Shown piece by piece: positions 42,910 to 55,318 of a stretch of 64,000 bases of DNA. Source of the stretch: Sphagnum magellanicum (lineage: Eukaryota > Streptophyta > Sphagnopsida > Sphagnales > Sphagnaceae); assembly GCA_021904315.1 (NCBI GenBank), contig CM038917.1:4944041-5008040 (forward strand), written 5' to 3'. The translations under genes were made by a program, and so were the position numbers. The notes under the pieces were generated by a model. It was not told the DNA's origin. It ran no database searches and saw nothing but the letters and a program-made list of their open reading frames with translations. Within the stretch, counting starts at the first letter, position 1; each line of letters starts with the position of its first letter.

Positions 42910-45356
42910 CTATTTTTGTACCCTAGGATGAATTTTCATTGGCAATCCATTCTTCATTTGCATGGTCATGTCAATTGCATACATTGGATTGAAAATTTCA
43001 ACATAAAATGTGAAGTGGATTAGTAGCCTTGTTGCTACCAACTTCATTTTAAGCATTGCAAAATCTTTCCCCAAGCATACATGAGTCCCTGTTTGAAACA
43101 CAAAAAAATTATATGGGTTTTCGAGAACAAAAACTCCATCTTTCAACCACCTTTCAGGTTTGAATTCAAGGAAATCAACCCCCCATAGTTGTTCCATTCT
43201 TCGCATTGCATATGGAAGATAACCAACATATGACATCTTAGGGATTGGAATTCCATCTAGCAACACATCATCCTTTACAACCATTTTAACATCAAATGGA
43301 ACCGAGGGATAAAGCCTAAGAGATTTTGACACTACTTCATGCAAGTAATGCATTTCCTTTAGCTCCTCATAAGTGATTAAAGTGCTAGGATCATCTTTTT
43401 CATCCTTGTTGTCAAACTGGACCTTAGATTTTAATGTGTTTGTGATTTCAACAAGCATTGTGTCTTCAATGTGAAGGTTGCATGATAACAACGAAAAGAA
43501 CCATGATAAACCTATAGGACAAATGAAAGCAAATGTCGAGGACCAATTGATAAGTCTTTCAAGCAAAATTTTAAAGAGACAAAATGAGGAGAAAATTGAT
43601 GTTGTGAACAACTTGCATAGGTGGTATCCCTTCCTACTAGGATGAAACTTATCACAATGTCTTGTAAAAAACCATTAAAAAAGCCTTATTGCTTCTTATT
43701 CTTATCCACATCTTCAAAATTTCTTTTCGTTTGTTGCATGGGGAGGCCCATGAATCTTGACAAAAGATCCATATGTTGATCTTCCAAACTTTTTGAATTG
43801 ATCCTTTAATAATCAATTTCCATTAATTGTGTCCTCTTTGTGTGGATCACAAACATGGAAAAATCATCAATATCACATAAAACTTGACACATTTTCCTTT
43901 CATTGCCAACATGAAGAGCACGTTGCAACCTCAATATAAATGGAAAGTTAAAAGCCTGAGTTGATGAAATTGATGTTGCCATGTCAAATGCTTGAGCAAA
44001 TTTCACATTTGGAAGTGAAAAATCTAGGCATGCAACATCAATTCCGAACCCCAGTTTGCAAATATTATCAAATGCAGAATGTCGCAACCCCACTTTGGCC
44101 AAGTGTGGGGGTGAAGCCCAACACTTGGAAAAGTTTGGAGGTGTGGAGTCCTCTGGGACTCCCGAATGTTTAGAGCTCGACAGTAAGGGGCAAAACACCT
44201 CGCATTGGGGTGTTGTTGGTGTCATTGAAAAGGTCTTGAAACGTAGATATCGAAAATGCCCTCGCATTGGCAATTCGGACATCTGCAGCCCAAGTTATGG
44301 GCAAAAGAAGGGCCGGGAGTCAAATTGGCAATTTGACTCCTGACCACTAAAAGTCGGGAATCGACCTCTTCCCGACGTCCGATTTGAGTGTGCGACATGG
44401 CGTTGGAAAGATCTCGACGAGGGCTACAACTTCGATTTAGACCTTGTCGCGATCCAACTCTGCAGTCGGGAGTTATGGTGGTTCAAAGTTTCAGGAGTCC
44501 CGCCGGGACAATTTCGGGACTCCATTTCGGGAGTCCTGGGAATTTGTGCCATTCGGATGTAGCCTCCGCGACCAGCCGCAGAGAATACTATATGGGGGAA
44601 GGTGGTGGCTTCCCCCAAGTCCAGGCCGTGGTGAGTCTTGTGTGTCCAAGTGCCCGTGGCAAGTCCCAACACCCAAGGGTGTCCCGAATGCTAAACTAAC
44701 CCGATTTGGTTGGTTTTTGGATGCAGATTCACACGAGCTAAGTTAGTCCCTCTTCCTAGTCTAATCCCGGGGCTCCCAACTCGACCCTCTACCCCTTTCT
44801 AGAGTTGGAAGCCGGGAGCGTGCTACCAAGTTCAACTTTCCGCAACTTGACTTTGTGAAACCCTCAAATGGGTTTCACCCCGTGACTTGGGAGCGCGTCA
44901 CAGAATGCATGAAAAGTTTTGGAGATCAATTGAAACTTTTACTTTGCAAGTTTTTGCAAGCAACGGGATAAGTCAATCATTCAACTCTACTTGAATTATA
45001 GCACGCATGAAGTTTTGAAATGATTTTGAAGTAAATTCACAACTTACAATGCCTCATTGTAATTTCCAATGCTTTCCATCTATATTGAAAATCCCTTTCC
45101 CAAGAATTTCACCAAAAATGTGTTTTATGAAATGGCCTTTTTGGTAATTATCAGAATTGGTCTTCAAGATGTACTCCACATTCATAGGATTTGTTATGAT
45201 GTACACACATAAGCCACTAAGAAAAATATTTTGGATCATCATGGTGGGTTGGTTTTTGATGTGATATGTCATAAAATCCAACACACTATTTTGATGCCAT
45301 AACAATTGTATAATATTGCTTATAAATGTACACTTTGAGCCCTTTGTTCTTTCCAC
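42910..45356 (-). pseudogene. CYP704-like cytochrome P450 pseudogene
   Basis: In minus-strand order: NVEYILKTNSDNY and GKGIFNIDGKHWKLQ followed by a stop (45356-45054); EFTSKSFQNF; then an 821-bp LTR insertion. FDNICKLGFGID, FAQAFDMATS and DLLSRFMGLP follow, with a stop between the last two. The I-helix VGRDTT is followed by an apparent intron of about 100 bp (GTTGTT to CTATAG) and LSWFFSLL. Then comes the K-helix with KSLR where ExxR is required, then FKPERW and the heme loop FQTGTHVCLGKDFA with the Cys kept but the usual Arg replaced by His, ending at a stop at 42910. CYP704 and related CYP86-clan enzymes hydroxylate fatty acids for cutin or sporopollenin. At least three stops, the lost Glu and the LTR show it is not functional. 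Family placement within the clan is by motif resemblance only. Confidence 0.82.
44080..44900. mobile_element. Solo LTR, 821 bp, TSD CAGAA
   Basis: It begins TGTCGCAACCCC and ends GGGAGCGCGTCA, so it has TG...CA termini with imperfect inverted ends. CAGAA flanks it at 44075-44079 and 44901-44905. It splits the P450 reading between LQNFSCIL and FDNICKLGF. It is clearly more GC-rich than its surroundings and has no pol sequence next to it, as expected for a solo LTR left by recombination. Short open frames inside it are meaningless. Confidence 0.85.
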
Positions 45357-45869
45357 ATAGCGGATGATGCCACCTTATGTAAACAAGAGTGATAACAATA
45401 TTTACAAATAATGTTATCACCAATGCCTACAATTGGGGGGCCTTTTTTTGAAACAAATTGACAATCCCATTCTCAAGTTGTCTTGACATTTCACCTTAAA
45501 ACCTTTAAAATTCCTTTGAAAATTGGTGTTTAAGATTTAACTTTATGGTTTGTCAAATCTTAGGTAACTTGTTGAATAGAAAACAAGTGCATTATGTTAA
45601 CATTATAATTAGTTGATGAGAACAAGTATGTGGTATAAAGAAGAAAGGATGAAAAAATTTATTGAAAATTCAAATAACTTTTATATGTCTAGTCTACTTA
45701 TGATGGTTGACATTTGATCTAGTGGTTGAGAAAGAGAGAGTTGTAAACATAATTACAATTATAAACTTCATGTTTTTTTTCTTCTTTTGACAACAATGAA
45801 GTTGATTTGACAAGTTGTTGGCACCCCCAAGTCAAGCTCATTAATAAAGGGCCAACATGAGTTTCACTT

Positions 45870-45952
45870 GTGCACCATTGAGTTTGAACCTAAAACCTTT
45901 TGGGGTCCCAATGTCCCAAAAAGGGTTATACCAATGAACCATCACCCCAAGG
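45870..45952 (-). repeat. tRNA-derived SINE-like head
   Basis: On the minus strand TGGTTCATTGGTATAACC resembles a Pol III A box and GGTTCAAACTC a B box, about 40-50 bp apart. The stems do not form a clean tRNA cloverleaf, so a SINE head or degenerate tRNA is more likely than a functional tRNA gene. The 3' limit is unclear. Confidence 0.4.
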
Positions 45953-46319
45953 TCAAACTCCATTTTAATCATTCAAACTTGAATTGCACAATCCATGATT
46001 TTACAAAGAGAAACAAAAGAAACAATTGAAGAGTCCACAAAATCTTGTTCCCTTTTATAGAATTTAAAAAACATGCACATCTTGAATAGTTGATTTTGAA
46101 TGCATTTAATATAAAAGTTTTTCAAAATAAATAATAACATTATGAGAATTTTACATGACAAACTCATAATTTGACCACATGCATATGTAAGAATAGTCTC
46201 AAATGCCCAATAAAAATGTTCCAAAGTTGGAGAACACATTATAGCACTAAAAGAGGTTGAGAGGTTGCTTTCACAAATTGTAGCTCAAAGTCAAGAACAT
46301 AAGAATGAAAACAAAAAGC

Positions 46320-46505
46320 TTGTAAATAGGATTCAAACCATATTACTTGGGTTACGTCATGATCATAAAAAAATCACACAAGTAGCTTGTCACTTCTTGG
46401 GTGAAGAGCTTGTAATAGGTTTTGAACCTTATTATTTGGGTTTGTGTGATGGATCATAAAAATAATAATCATACAAACAACTCTCCAACTCTTGGGTGGT
46501 TTGCT
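46320..46505. repeat. Tandem duplication, about 90 bp, two copies
   Basis: Both halves share TTGTAA, AGG, then a degenerate TTCAAACC/TTTGAACC, ATTA-TTGGGTT, GATCATAAAAA, ACAAA/ACAAG and CTCTTGGGTG/CTTCTTGGGTG. The copies start near 46320 and 46410. No function is apparent. Confidence 0.5.
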
Positions 46506-46867
46506 AGAACCGCATGAAAACCAAAAGTGTGCACAAAACAATTGGGAAGACATGGAAAAAAAGAAAAGAAAACAAAAGTTGATCATTGGCGTTTGGTTAT
46601 CCTTCTCCCCCTTTATAGCAAGCAACATGATATTCAAGAAGAAAGAAAGAACTTGTGATATTTCATACTACATAACACTTGGTGACATTCATCAAAATGT
46701 CAAAGGCCAAATTCAAAACTCCATGGTTCCCAAAAGTCTTTATCTTTTGGATGGATAGAACCAATAAAAAGCAACCATGTTTCCTCCTTCAAAAAGTGCA
46801 GTAGGCCTGAGAAATGTGCGAGTTGTTCGTTAGAGAAACAAAGAAAAAAAGAAAATAATGAAAGAAA

Positions 46868-47110
46868 GGCACACAATGAGCTAACACCCACTAGCACACC
46901 ATGAAGGATGAATGATAAGTGGTTAGGAAATAATTTTCTATTGAATTTCAATTTTGTAGCTAACCATGGTGGTTAACTCACTTTCTTTTTTAAACTACCT
47001 ACTTATCTACCTACTAAGAACCCATAGTAGGTTGTTAGTAGGTACGTACTAAAAACAACCCTTACCAACCTATATATAAATCATTTACTTACTTGGTAGT
47101 TATCTACTTT

Positions 47111-47157
<47 letters not shown>

Positions 47158-47275
47158 CCTATTTCTTACATAATTGGTTACCAAAATGAAACCATATACT
47201 AACTCAGTTGAAGTTCATCCACAACCTTATAATAATAGGCATCTAGTGGATGATGGTGCATTGGTGGGGATGCCC
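46868..47275 (-). repeat. Dispersed repeat B, copy 2 (inverted)
   Basis: This is the reverse complement of the repeat at 29985-30345, with all key words in the same order (ACCAATGCACCATC, AACTGAGTTAGTAT, TTGGTAACC, GTTAACCACCATGGTTAG, CATGGTGTGCTAGTGGG). It has acquired an (AT)n run at 47113-47153 absent from copy 1. With copy 1 it forms a 17-kb inverted pair. Confidence 0.7.
47113..47153. repeat. (AT)n microsatellite
   Basis: About 41 bp of uninterrupted TA dinucleotides inside repeat B copy 2. Confidence 0.95.
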
Positions 47276-49240
47276 AAAGGAAGAAAATATAGATGACATA
47301 TGATATGTGTGCCATTTGTGGACAAATGTGTGATTGTGTGCCATTGACAATAGGAGAGTTGACAAAGTTGGGTACTTTATATCAATGGGTCCACATACAA
47401 CTCTACATGTCAGTCCAATAATTAATTGATTTTGTAGAAATTGAGAAATACAAAAGAAAGAAAGAAAGAGGAAGAAGAAATAGATTTTTGGCCCAATAAA
47501 CTTAAGCTAAGAACCCAAAAAAGAAAGGAAGAATTAAAATTTTTAATTAAAATACTAATATTTCAACATTAAACATTCAAAAGAAAAAAACAAAACAACT
47601 TTTTTGAGTGCTAGCCAATTATCATCCCAACCCAATTTTCAAACACATGATAAACAAACTCAAACACCTCATTATCATCTACTTTGGTAGAAATTTCTTT
47701 ATTTTTGCATCAATGGGTTTCTTTTAAACCCCTCAATTCAAACCACAAAATTTTCAACCCAAAATAATTGTAAGTCTTAACAATTTTTTTCATTTTGTAA
47801 GATAAACTTTGCACACTACAATAGAACGATTTCCTGTATTATCAATCAGCACAACTCCAATCCATATATAAGAATAAGTAGATAATTATTGAAGATTCAA
47901 TATTTTTCGTCACAAAATTTTGTTATTTGAAAAGTATTATTTGAAAATATCAATAGTTATGAAAATAATATAATTAGCATCAATTCTACCAAAGTATTTA
48001 TTGTTTTAATGATGAGAATTTTCAAGGAATTGGTATATGGGTGGTTTTTTATAATCTTTCGTAGGCTTGTTTTTGTAAAATGTAAAGATTTGGAATCTAT
48101 GGTATGGTCATCCCTAGACATTTAAAGAGAAAATTCCATATATAATTGTTTCATTTCCAACGTTTAAGTACTTTTTTTGTTACTTTTTTAAAAATAATTA
48201 TTTCCCATCTTTCCTAAAAACTACTTCACTTCTTTTCCCTACCCACCAACATGGATAAGAAAAAACAAACTTGGCCTTTGTGTTGCTATGCATTGCTAGT
48301 GATAATGAAATGACCAAAAAAACATGATTTACATTTGAAAATTTTGTTATATATATAAGATACAAATTATATAAAATATTGCCCAGTTATCATCCAAGGG
48401 GAGATTTAGTTAGTCTTTTGTTTTTAATTCATTGAAATTTTGGAAGCAATTAGGGTGGATAAACATTAAATCAGTTGAGCAAGTGGGGATTAAATCCTTG
48501 AATTAGGTATTTAAGGGAATTTTTATTATTATAAACTAACTTGATTTCAAAGAAAAAAAAACATGTGAATCCCTTGAAATAATCTCAACATATTCAAATG
48601 AAATAACACATATTTACATTTGTATGAACTTACATGTAAATATGTGTATGAAATTGGAAAAGACACAAAGATTTTATTTTATTTTGAAAGGACACCAAAA
48701 TTCCCAAAAAATAGAAAAAAATACAAAGATTTGTTCTTCTTTTGATATCTTAGGATCCATAAGGACATTTTAAAACATTACAACTTGTAAAATGTTTATT
48801 TTAAAGAAATTCCAGTTTGGATTCGACTTCTAATAAATTTGCAATTTGGAATTTTTTTTTTATGACCTACAACTATAGCCCATCCCACCTAAAATATCTT
48901 TGATGAAATCATCATCATTGGAATTAACATGTGTCTTTTCATGTCCATAGAATTTATATTAAATCAAATCAATTTGACATCGACTTGACTAACAATGTAT
49001 TATTGAAAACCATATGAAAAAAGAAAAAATAAGTTGATCATCACATGTATTGTGTAACAATGTGGTGCGCAAATGAAAGTAATATGACCAATATCAATTG
49101 TGCCCAAGTACTAAGCAAACACAAGTGGGCATCAATAGTGGGTTCACATAAGTACAAATGCGCATCTCCATTTATCATTGATCATTGATTTCTATTCCCT
49201 AACATAATTATATATGCACATAGTTGTTATAGGTGTTTCT
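47276..49240. other. AT-rich intergenic DNA
   Basis: No gene, RNA or transposon domain is recognised. Confidence 0.4.
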
Positions 49241-49249
49241 TTGATTTAT

Positions 49250-51353
49250 AAGTCGTTCCATTATCTTACAACTTTGGGGGCCGTTTTAGGAGCACTTATC
49301 CCTTCATCAATTTGGAGTATCGATTCCTAGAAGTTATGAGGCCATCATTTTTGGCATTCGAGCCCTCCTCAACTTACACCTTTATTGGGCCATGATGTAA
49401 GTCGATGTCGAAAATGCTTTTAATAACATTTTTCAAGCTATTATTTTTAAAGAGTTGTGTGATGTTGAGGAGCTTTTGGCAAGCATTGTCCTGTTTACCA
49501 AGTTATTTTATGGTGTTCATTCTTCTTTTTATTACTAGCATGGGCGGCATGTGGAGGGGGTCACCATTATTGGACCATTTTTAGGCATGAAGCAGGGTGA
49601 CCCCCTAAAAAGTCTTTTATTTGTTTTGGCTCATTATTGAACTTTCCTAGAGACCATTTTATGGGCCCTTAGTTACATCTTTCCATCCCTAGTGGACAAT
49701 ACCCATGTTGTGGGGCCTATGAATGAAATTACTTGCGCCTTTGACCACCTTTCGACCTAATTAAGCCTGCTTGGGCTTAAGGTTAAGATGTCAAAGTGTA
49801 AGCTTTAGAGTCCATTAGGGATCTCTTCAAGCATAGAGATTTTTCAAGATTAAACTTTGGTCACAAATGGCTTACACATTTTTGTGTATGCTAGTGGGTT
49901 CTCAGGACTTTGCCACACATTTTTTGGATGAGGTTTTATTTCAGGATGTGGTACATATTGACGATCTTCCTTTTTTAAGAAATGCCCACATTGTTTTGGG
50001 CATTTTGTTTTCATGTGTAGCTCGTCGACCTTTTTATTTCACATGAACAATACCTCATTTTCTTTCCTTCTCATCTCTTTTGGTGGGTTTTGACGAGAGA
50101 ATTATGCAGGTATGTGTGGACATTATGGGTTTAGGATCATGGGAATCTTTTAAGGGCTCTTTAACAAGGCGTTAGGTTCAATTACTGATATCCTTTGGTG
50201 GTATAAGGCTTCTTTTTATGGAGGATTGTGCCCCATCTGCTTTTATATGGAATTGGGCATTGGTGGCTCCATATTTGTGCATTAGGTTTCGTATTTTTGA
50301 TAGACCCATTTTGGAAAAGTATGTTTCTCAAATTGAGGGGGGTTCACACTTGCTTTAGTCATGCTTACATGTAACACAAGATGGTCTTCCTCCTGTAGTT
50401 AGGATAATGCACCATTTTTTGAAAGTTTGACAGTTACGAGCACCCCAGGTCTACATGCATCTTGGATGGACATCCACCACGACACATCCCTTAAATTTAT
50501 TTTGGAAGATGATTCCATTTCCTCAACATTCAGAGCTTGCATTTGTTATTGTTCGAATAAGGGGGTAGGGCTATGGTTGCTTATTAAACCATCTATCTGT
50601 TCCTTTCACATCCCACGTTTTACTTTCACCTCAACATTGTGTTTTTTGTTTCGGTTTGATTCAACCTTTAGCATCTAATTTTTTCACATGTGAATGTGGA
50701 CATAAGTTGGACGCATCTAGCACACACTTAATTCATTGCTCGTTTGGAGGTCAATGGATAGCCAAACATGATGCCATTTGAGATGTCATGTATGCCCTTG
50801 CTCAAGAGAGTGGGCATACTGTATGGAAAAAACAATGGTATGCCCTCATGTCGGAATTTCATTTCGAGCCAATCTTTACATGACTTGAGAGGACTAGGTC
50901 TTTGTTGCTGATGTGTTGGTTACTAACTTGATGCGAGAAACGGTAGCTTCAAATGTCATTAATCAACCAATAGGTGTAGCTACAAAATTTAACACCATTG
51001 GTAAAATCCACAAGTATAGAGGGCTTCATGAGGGGCACCATTTTATTCCTACGGCCATGGAAGTGCATTGTTCACCCATGTGTGATATGAATCATTTCAT
51101 TAAGGAATGTGTTTGTCTTTTCCATGATAGACGATTGGGAGGCCATTTATCCTTATCTTTTTGCATTCAATTTTTCAAGTAGCATGTTACTATTGCTCTT
51201 CAACATGCTTTAGCCTCTACTATAGAAAGGAAGATTATGTTGGCAGGTGATGCTTGTTCTAGACCTCCCATTACTATTAGATTTCACGATTTACATGCAT
51301 GCGACATTAGAAGGACTGTGGGTGAGATAGTTTCGTACCACAAGAAGGATTAG
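49250..51353 (+). mobile_element. Relic of an RT element with C-terminal zinc-finger and nuclease-like region
   Basis: Broken + frames show RT motif A (VDVENAFNN, about 49400), motif B (GMKQGDPL, about 49590) and a degenerate motif C (LVDNTHVVGP in place of L-A-D-D, about 49690). A Cys/His segment at about 50690-50735 (HKLDASSTHLIHC) lies upstream of a C-terminal part, NLMRETVASNV to LSFCIQFFK (50930-51180), then ASTIERKIMLAGDACSRPP and VGEIVSYHKKD up to the stop at about 51353. An RT followed by a Cys/His finger and a compact C-terminal domain is the layout of non-LTR elements with a restriction-like nuclease. That assignment is inference. Numerous stops and frameshifts make it inactive. Confidence 0.65.
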
Positions 51354-54265
51354 CTTTTTCCCTTTTTTTGGTTCATGCGGGTTGTACATCTTTTGGCCTT
51401 TCTTTGGCCTTCCCTTGTTATGGTTTTGACCATTGATATTTTATTGGTTACTTTTTTCTTTGTTGTTATTGCAACATGCAACACTTTTGTAATGCATGCC
51501 TTTTTTTTCCCCCCTAGCTACCCTTTTCCTTGCCCAAAATGTGTTTAATGGTGTTGTACCGCATCTTGGTGTTGTCCATACACACTTCAAGTTTTGTTAT
51601 GCATGTTTTGGGCTTATAATGGACAGCTTAGTGTCCATTGTAACAGGGGTCTAAAGTGTGTCTTGGCACCATCAAGCTTTTCTTGATGAAAAGATTGACT
51701 GGGCCAAGGGTAGACAAGGAAACATAAGAAAAATAACAATAATTAAATTAAAACAACACACCCCTTTATGTGCACATAAAATGTTGGGTATTTATTTTTC
51801 ACTAAAGAAAGCTTCATTTAGTCCACATATTCTCTATACACATGTATATAATATATATATATATATATATATTCTCTTCAAAAAAGGAGCACAAATATGC
51901 ATTTGAGTGCAATAACCAATTTTTCTTTGTTTTAATGGAAATATATTTGACCCATGTATGGTTGTGGACTATTTTAGAAGTTGAACTTTGTGGAGTCAAT
52001 TTGCAAAGAGTCTATTCTACAAAAATCTTATAAAGACACACAAGAGTTTTCAGCTTGGGGGATTAATTAGTTGCCCCTCTATAGCCTCAAGTGCCTTGTC
52101 TAAATGTGCAATATAGTACAAAATGGAAGTTAGATTGGCTTGTAGTTCTAAACATTGGGAGAGATGTTGTGATGCACCTAGAAATGGCCAAAGTTTGGTA
52201 CCTTACAAACTTTGTATCCCTACATTTTAATGTCATGTGAAGTCCATTATAAAAACATTTATGGCATAACTAAGGATCCACTTGGCATGGGTTTTACCAT
52301 GCTAACCACCATGTGTTTCCAATTTAGTATGTTGAATATTTAACATCCTTATGGGTTTCTTAACATCCTCATGGGTGTCATTGAAAAGGCATAGCCATGA
52401 TGAAATGACCTACTTGTTCTAGAGAATGTTTTTTAGTTGGAGCCTTGGCAAAGCTCCATGGAGTTTTTTTACAATTCGGGGTTATCAAATTGGAGTCATA
52501 ACCAATATATATTCAAGGTTTTCCATTACCTAAGGGAGGGTAATTGTTTTGAAATGGATAAAAAGAGGGAATATGTTAAAATCATTATATAATATACGTG
52601 CATTTCCATATTTTGTAAAGCGTGTGATGACAATGAGTTTTTTCAAATTGTGGTGACTAACTCTTGAATATGTTTGCTTTTTACATTTCATTTATGATGA
52701 TTAAGTTAATTCCCTAGGACAATATTTTTAACACATGTTCTTGGAACCCAAAGTAAGATTTTACTCCCATTTGTTATTATAAGAATGATTTAAATGTGTT
52801 TGTAAACATGTTGATTGGTTTCATTGTGCTTTCATTAAATTTTTTTAATAAAAAAATTCATGGGTTCATGTTTGCAACGCCTAGCCTATGGTCAATTAAA
52901 TAATCCAAAAAATCATGAAAATTTAATTTTTAAAAATGTCCAAGTGACAGTGATAAAAATGTTGAATATTTCACTTCCCTAGTGATGAAAAATTTGAACA
53001 TAAAATACAAGAATTTGTATAAGCAACCACCTTCTACAAGCAATCCATTTGACTTTTTTTCTTTTAATAAGTGAAATTAAAAGCCTTGGTGATTATTTTG
53101 TCATCTTTCATCCTTTATATGCATCAAAATTATGATAGGTGTTGATCTTTATCATGTTTGATAGATAACTTGGATTATGCATGTTTAATAAAAAATAGAT
53201 GAAACATTCCTACACTAGAAAAACACAAATGAGCATGAATGTGCAACATCTAACCATGCATTCATTGCCACCATTTGCCACATAGTACATTCGATGGCTT
53301 TATATGTATGTCCAACATATGACAATTTTTTTAAAAATTCAAAGTTTGCATGAATGAAAATAAAATAAAGTAATTATGCAAATATGAAATGATTTTTTAT
53401 TAAAAAATCAATTTACTAGTGATGAATTTGACCCTAGGTATGTTTGTTGTGCACAAGAAATTGGCAATGTGCCATTTTCATGTACATATTTTGATTTACC
53501 CTATGGTCACCCCCTTAAATCCTTAAGGAAAACGTATTGTAAACAATAAAGTGTTCATCCTTAACCTCACCCCTATGAACATCATAATTGTTGGTAATTT
53601 ACCCTTACCCTAAGGTGGATTAATAAATTTTCAAAGCCTAGAGAACTTTCACCTTACTAGGCTTGGAAAAAATGTTCAACTTATATACCTTTTACTTGAT
53701 TGATATATATATAAAATTATTGACCTTTATTTAATTGATATATTAAAATTGATAAGCCCATCCACCTTGGTCACAACCAAGGTTTTTTTAATTTTTTTAT
53801 TATTTTTTTATTTTAAATTTTAAATTGTGATATGAATCATTTAATTTTTTTCCCAAAAATTTAGCTAAATTAGTTGAATTTACACAAAAAAAACACATTT
53901 TCCCAAACACATCCCAGTGTCCTTGTTGAAATAACAAAAAAACATCCAAAAAGATCATTAGTCACAACCCTTCCTATTAGTAGAATTGTTTTTTTACATG
54001 TGGTGGATTGTTGACATTATACATAATGTAAATGTCATAATTAGGTTTGAAACTATAATCTTTGTATATACAACATAAAATATCAATGGACCATGGTAAA
54101 GTATTTTCAAATATGAATGTAAAGGTCTAAAACTTTTGCATATAGATTTTAGGGGTATGGTTTAAGCTACCAACCTTGTTCTATACATTTTATGTGTATA
54201 CATTATTTTGATATAAGTCCAAAGGTACTTATAGGCGTAACTATTTCATTCCTTTCCCCTACTTA
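51354..54265. other. AT-rich intergenic DNA
   Basis: This contains a short (AT)n run at about 51848-51872. No gene or transposon domain is recognised. Confidence 0.4.
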
Positions 54266-54269
54266 CCTA

Positions 54270-55262
54270 AATGGATAAAAAGTTGGCTAAAATAGACCCT
54301 TATTTTACAAGAATATGATTTGATATTTTCCATAAGCCTAGTAAAGTCAACTAAGATGTGAATAGTTTGAATCATAACCCAAGTTCTATTGAGGAGGATA
54401 TTACATGGTTTTGTTGGCCCATGGATGCAAATTTGGAGGTGGTATCAAGATGCCATCCTCCACATACCTATGTACCTTGTTGGGGTGCTTTGGAGATGCA
54501 CCTTAAATTGACATGAGTACTAGGGGATTTCATGGTGTGGATATTGAACCAAAGGGTGATGGTGCCTAGGACATACATGATGATGTACTTGTCATTACAT
54601 ATTTGCAACATGTGAAGTTTTGATTGGATTAACACTCAAGGAATGGGATTGTGTTATGCGTAAGGCCAAATGATTCAAATGGGAAGGTAATTCCCTTTTG
54701 CATGTGTGGATAGATGGATGAGTGTGGGTCATATTTTGCTAAAAAAATGTGAGGGCCTTGTGCGACATGTCCACAAAAATTTGAACCACTTTGGTGTCCA
54801 TCAAAATTATAGTTTGTTTTAGGAATAATATTGGTGGCAATGGATATAATTGCAAGTTCAATCATTTGTGTTTTGGTACATGATGTGTGATAGAGCGTGA
54901 GCATCATTCAATGCACCTACACTTCATTTATAACCATTGCCCATCATGGGGTTTGCATATCAATGGAATATGGATTTTATTGAACCACTGAGTTTGATAG
55001 TATAATAAAACCGGTATGTTATGGTTATGATTGAAATTTTTTTGACATGGCTAAAGTTGGTGCCATTGCCAAATCATAGTAATGAGGGTGTTACATATGC
55101 ATTTCTAGATAGGATGTTCAGTAGGTTTGGGGATATAATCAAATATTCATCAACCAACATATGAAATTCTATGGGGAGTTTCAAAAGTTTCATGAAAATG
55201 CATTGATAGAATGAACAAACCCCCCATTCTTGTCAACGAGACTTATAAATAGGTTCAAAAGA
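54270..55262 (+). mobile_element. Ty3/gypsy pol relic (RNase H end and integrase)
   Basis: The + frames, with stops and frameshifts, give the RNase H tail YDFDIFHKPSKVN (about 54310), a linker, and VRHVHKNLNHFGVH of the integrase zinc-finger region (about 54765). The integrase core start follows: WGMDFIEPLS, NRYVMVMIE, WLKLVPLPNHSNEGVTYAFL and SRFGD (about 54970-55130). This order is diagnostic of Ty3/gypsy pol. No LTR was identified next to it. It ends just before a poly-G run. Confidence 0.75.
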
Positions 55263-55297
55263 AGTTGTGACACCTTTGGAGGAGGGGCTAGGGGGAA

Positions 55298-55318
55298 GGG
55301 GGGGGGGGGGGGGGGGGG
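55298..55318. repeat. Run of 21 G
   Basis: An uninterrupted homopolymer that directly follows the gypsy relic. The length is prone to assembly or polymerase error. Confidence 0.9.

Noticed and set aside
44388-44746. Open frames of about 100 codons in the GC-rich segment
   Set aside because: They lie entirely inside the solo LTR and overlap on several frames; they are composition artefacts.
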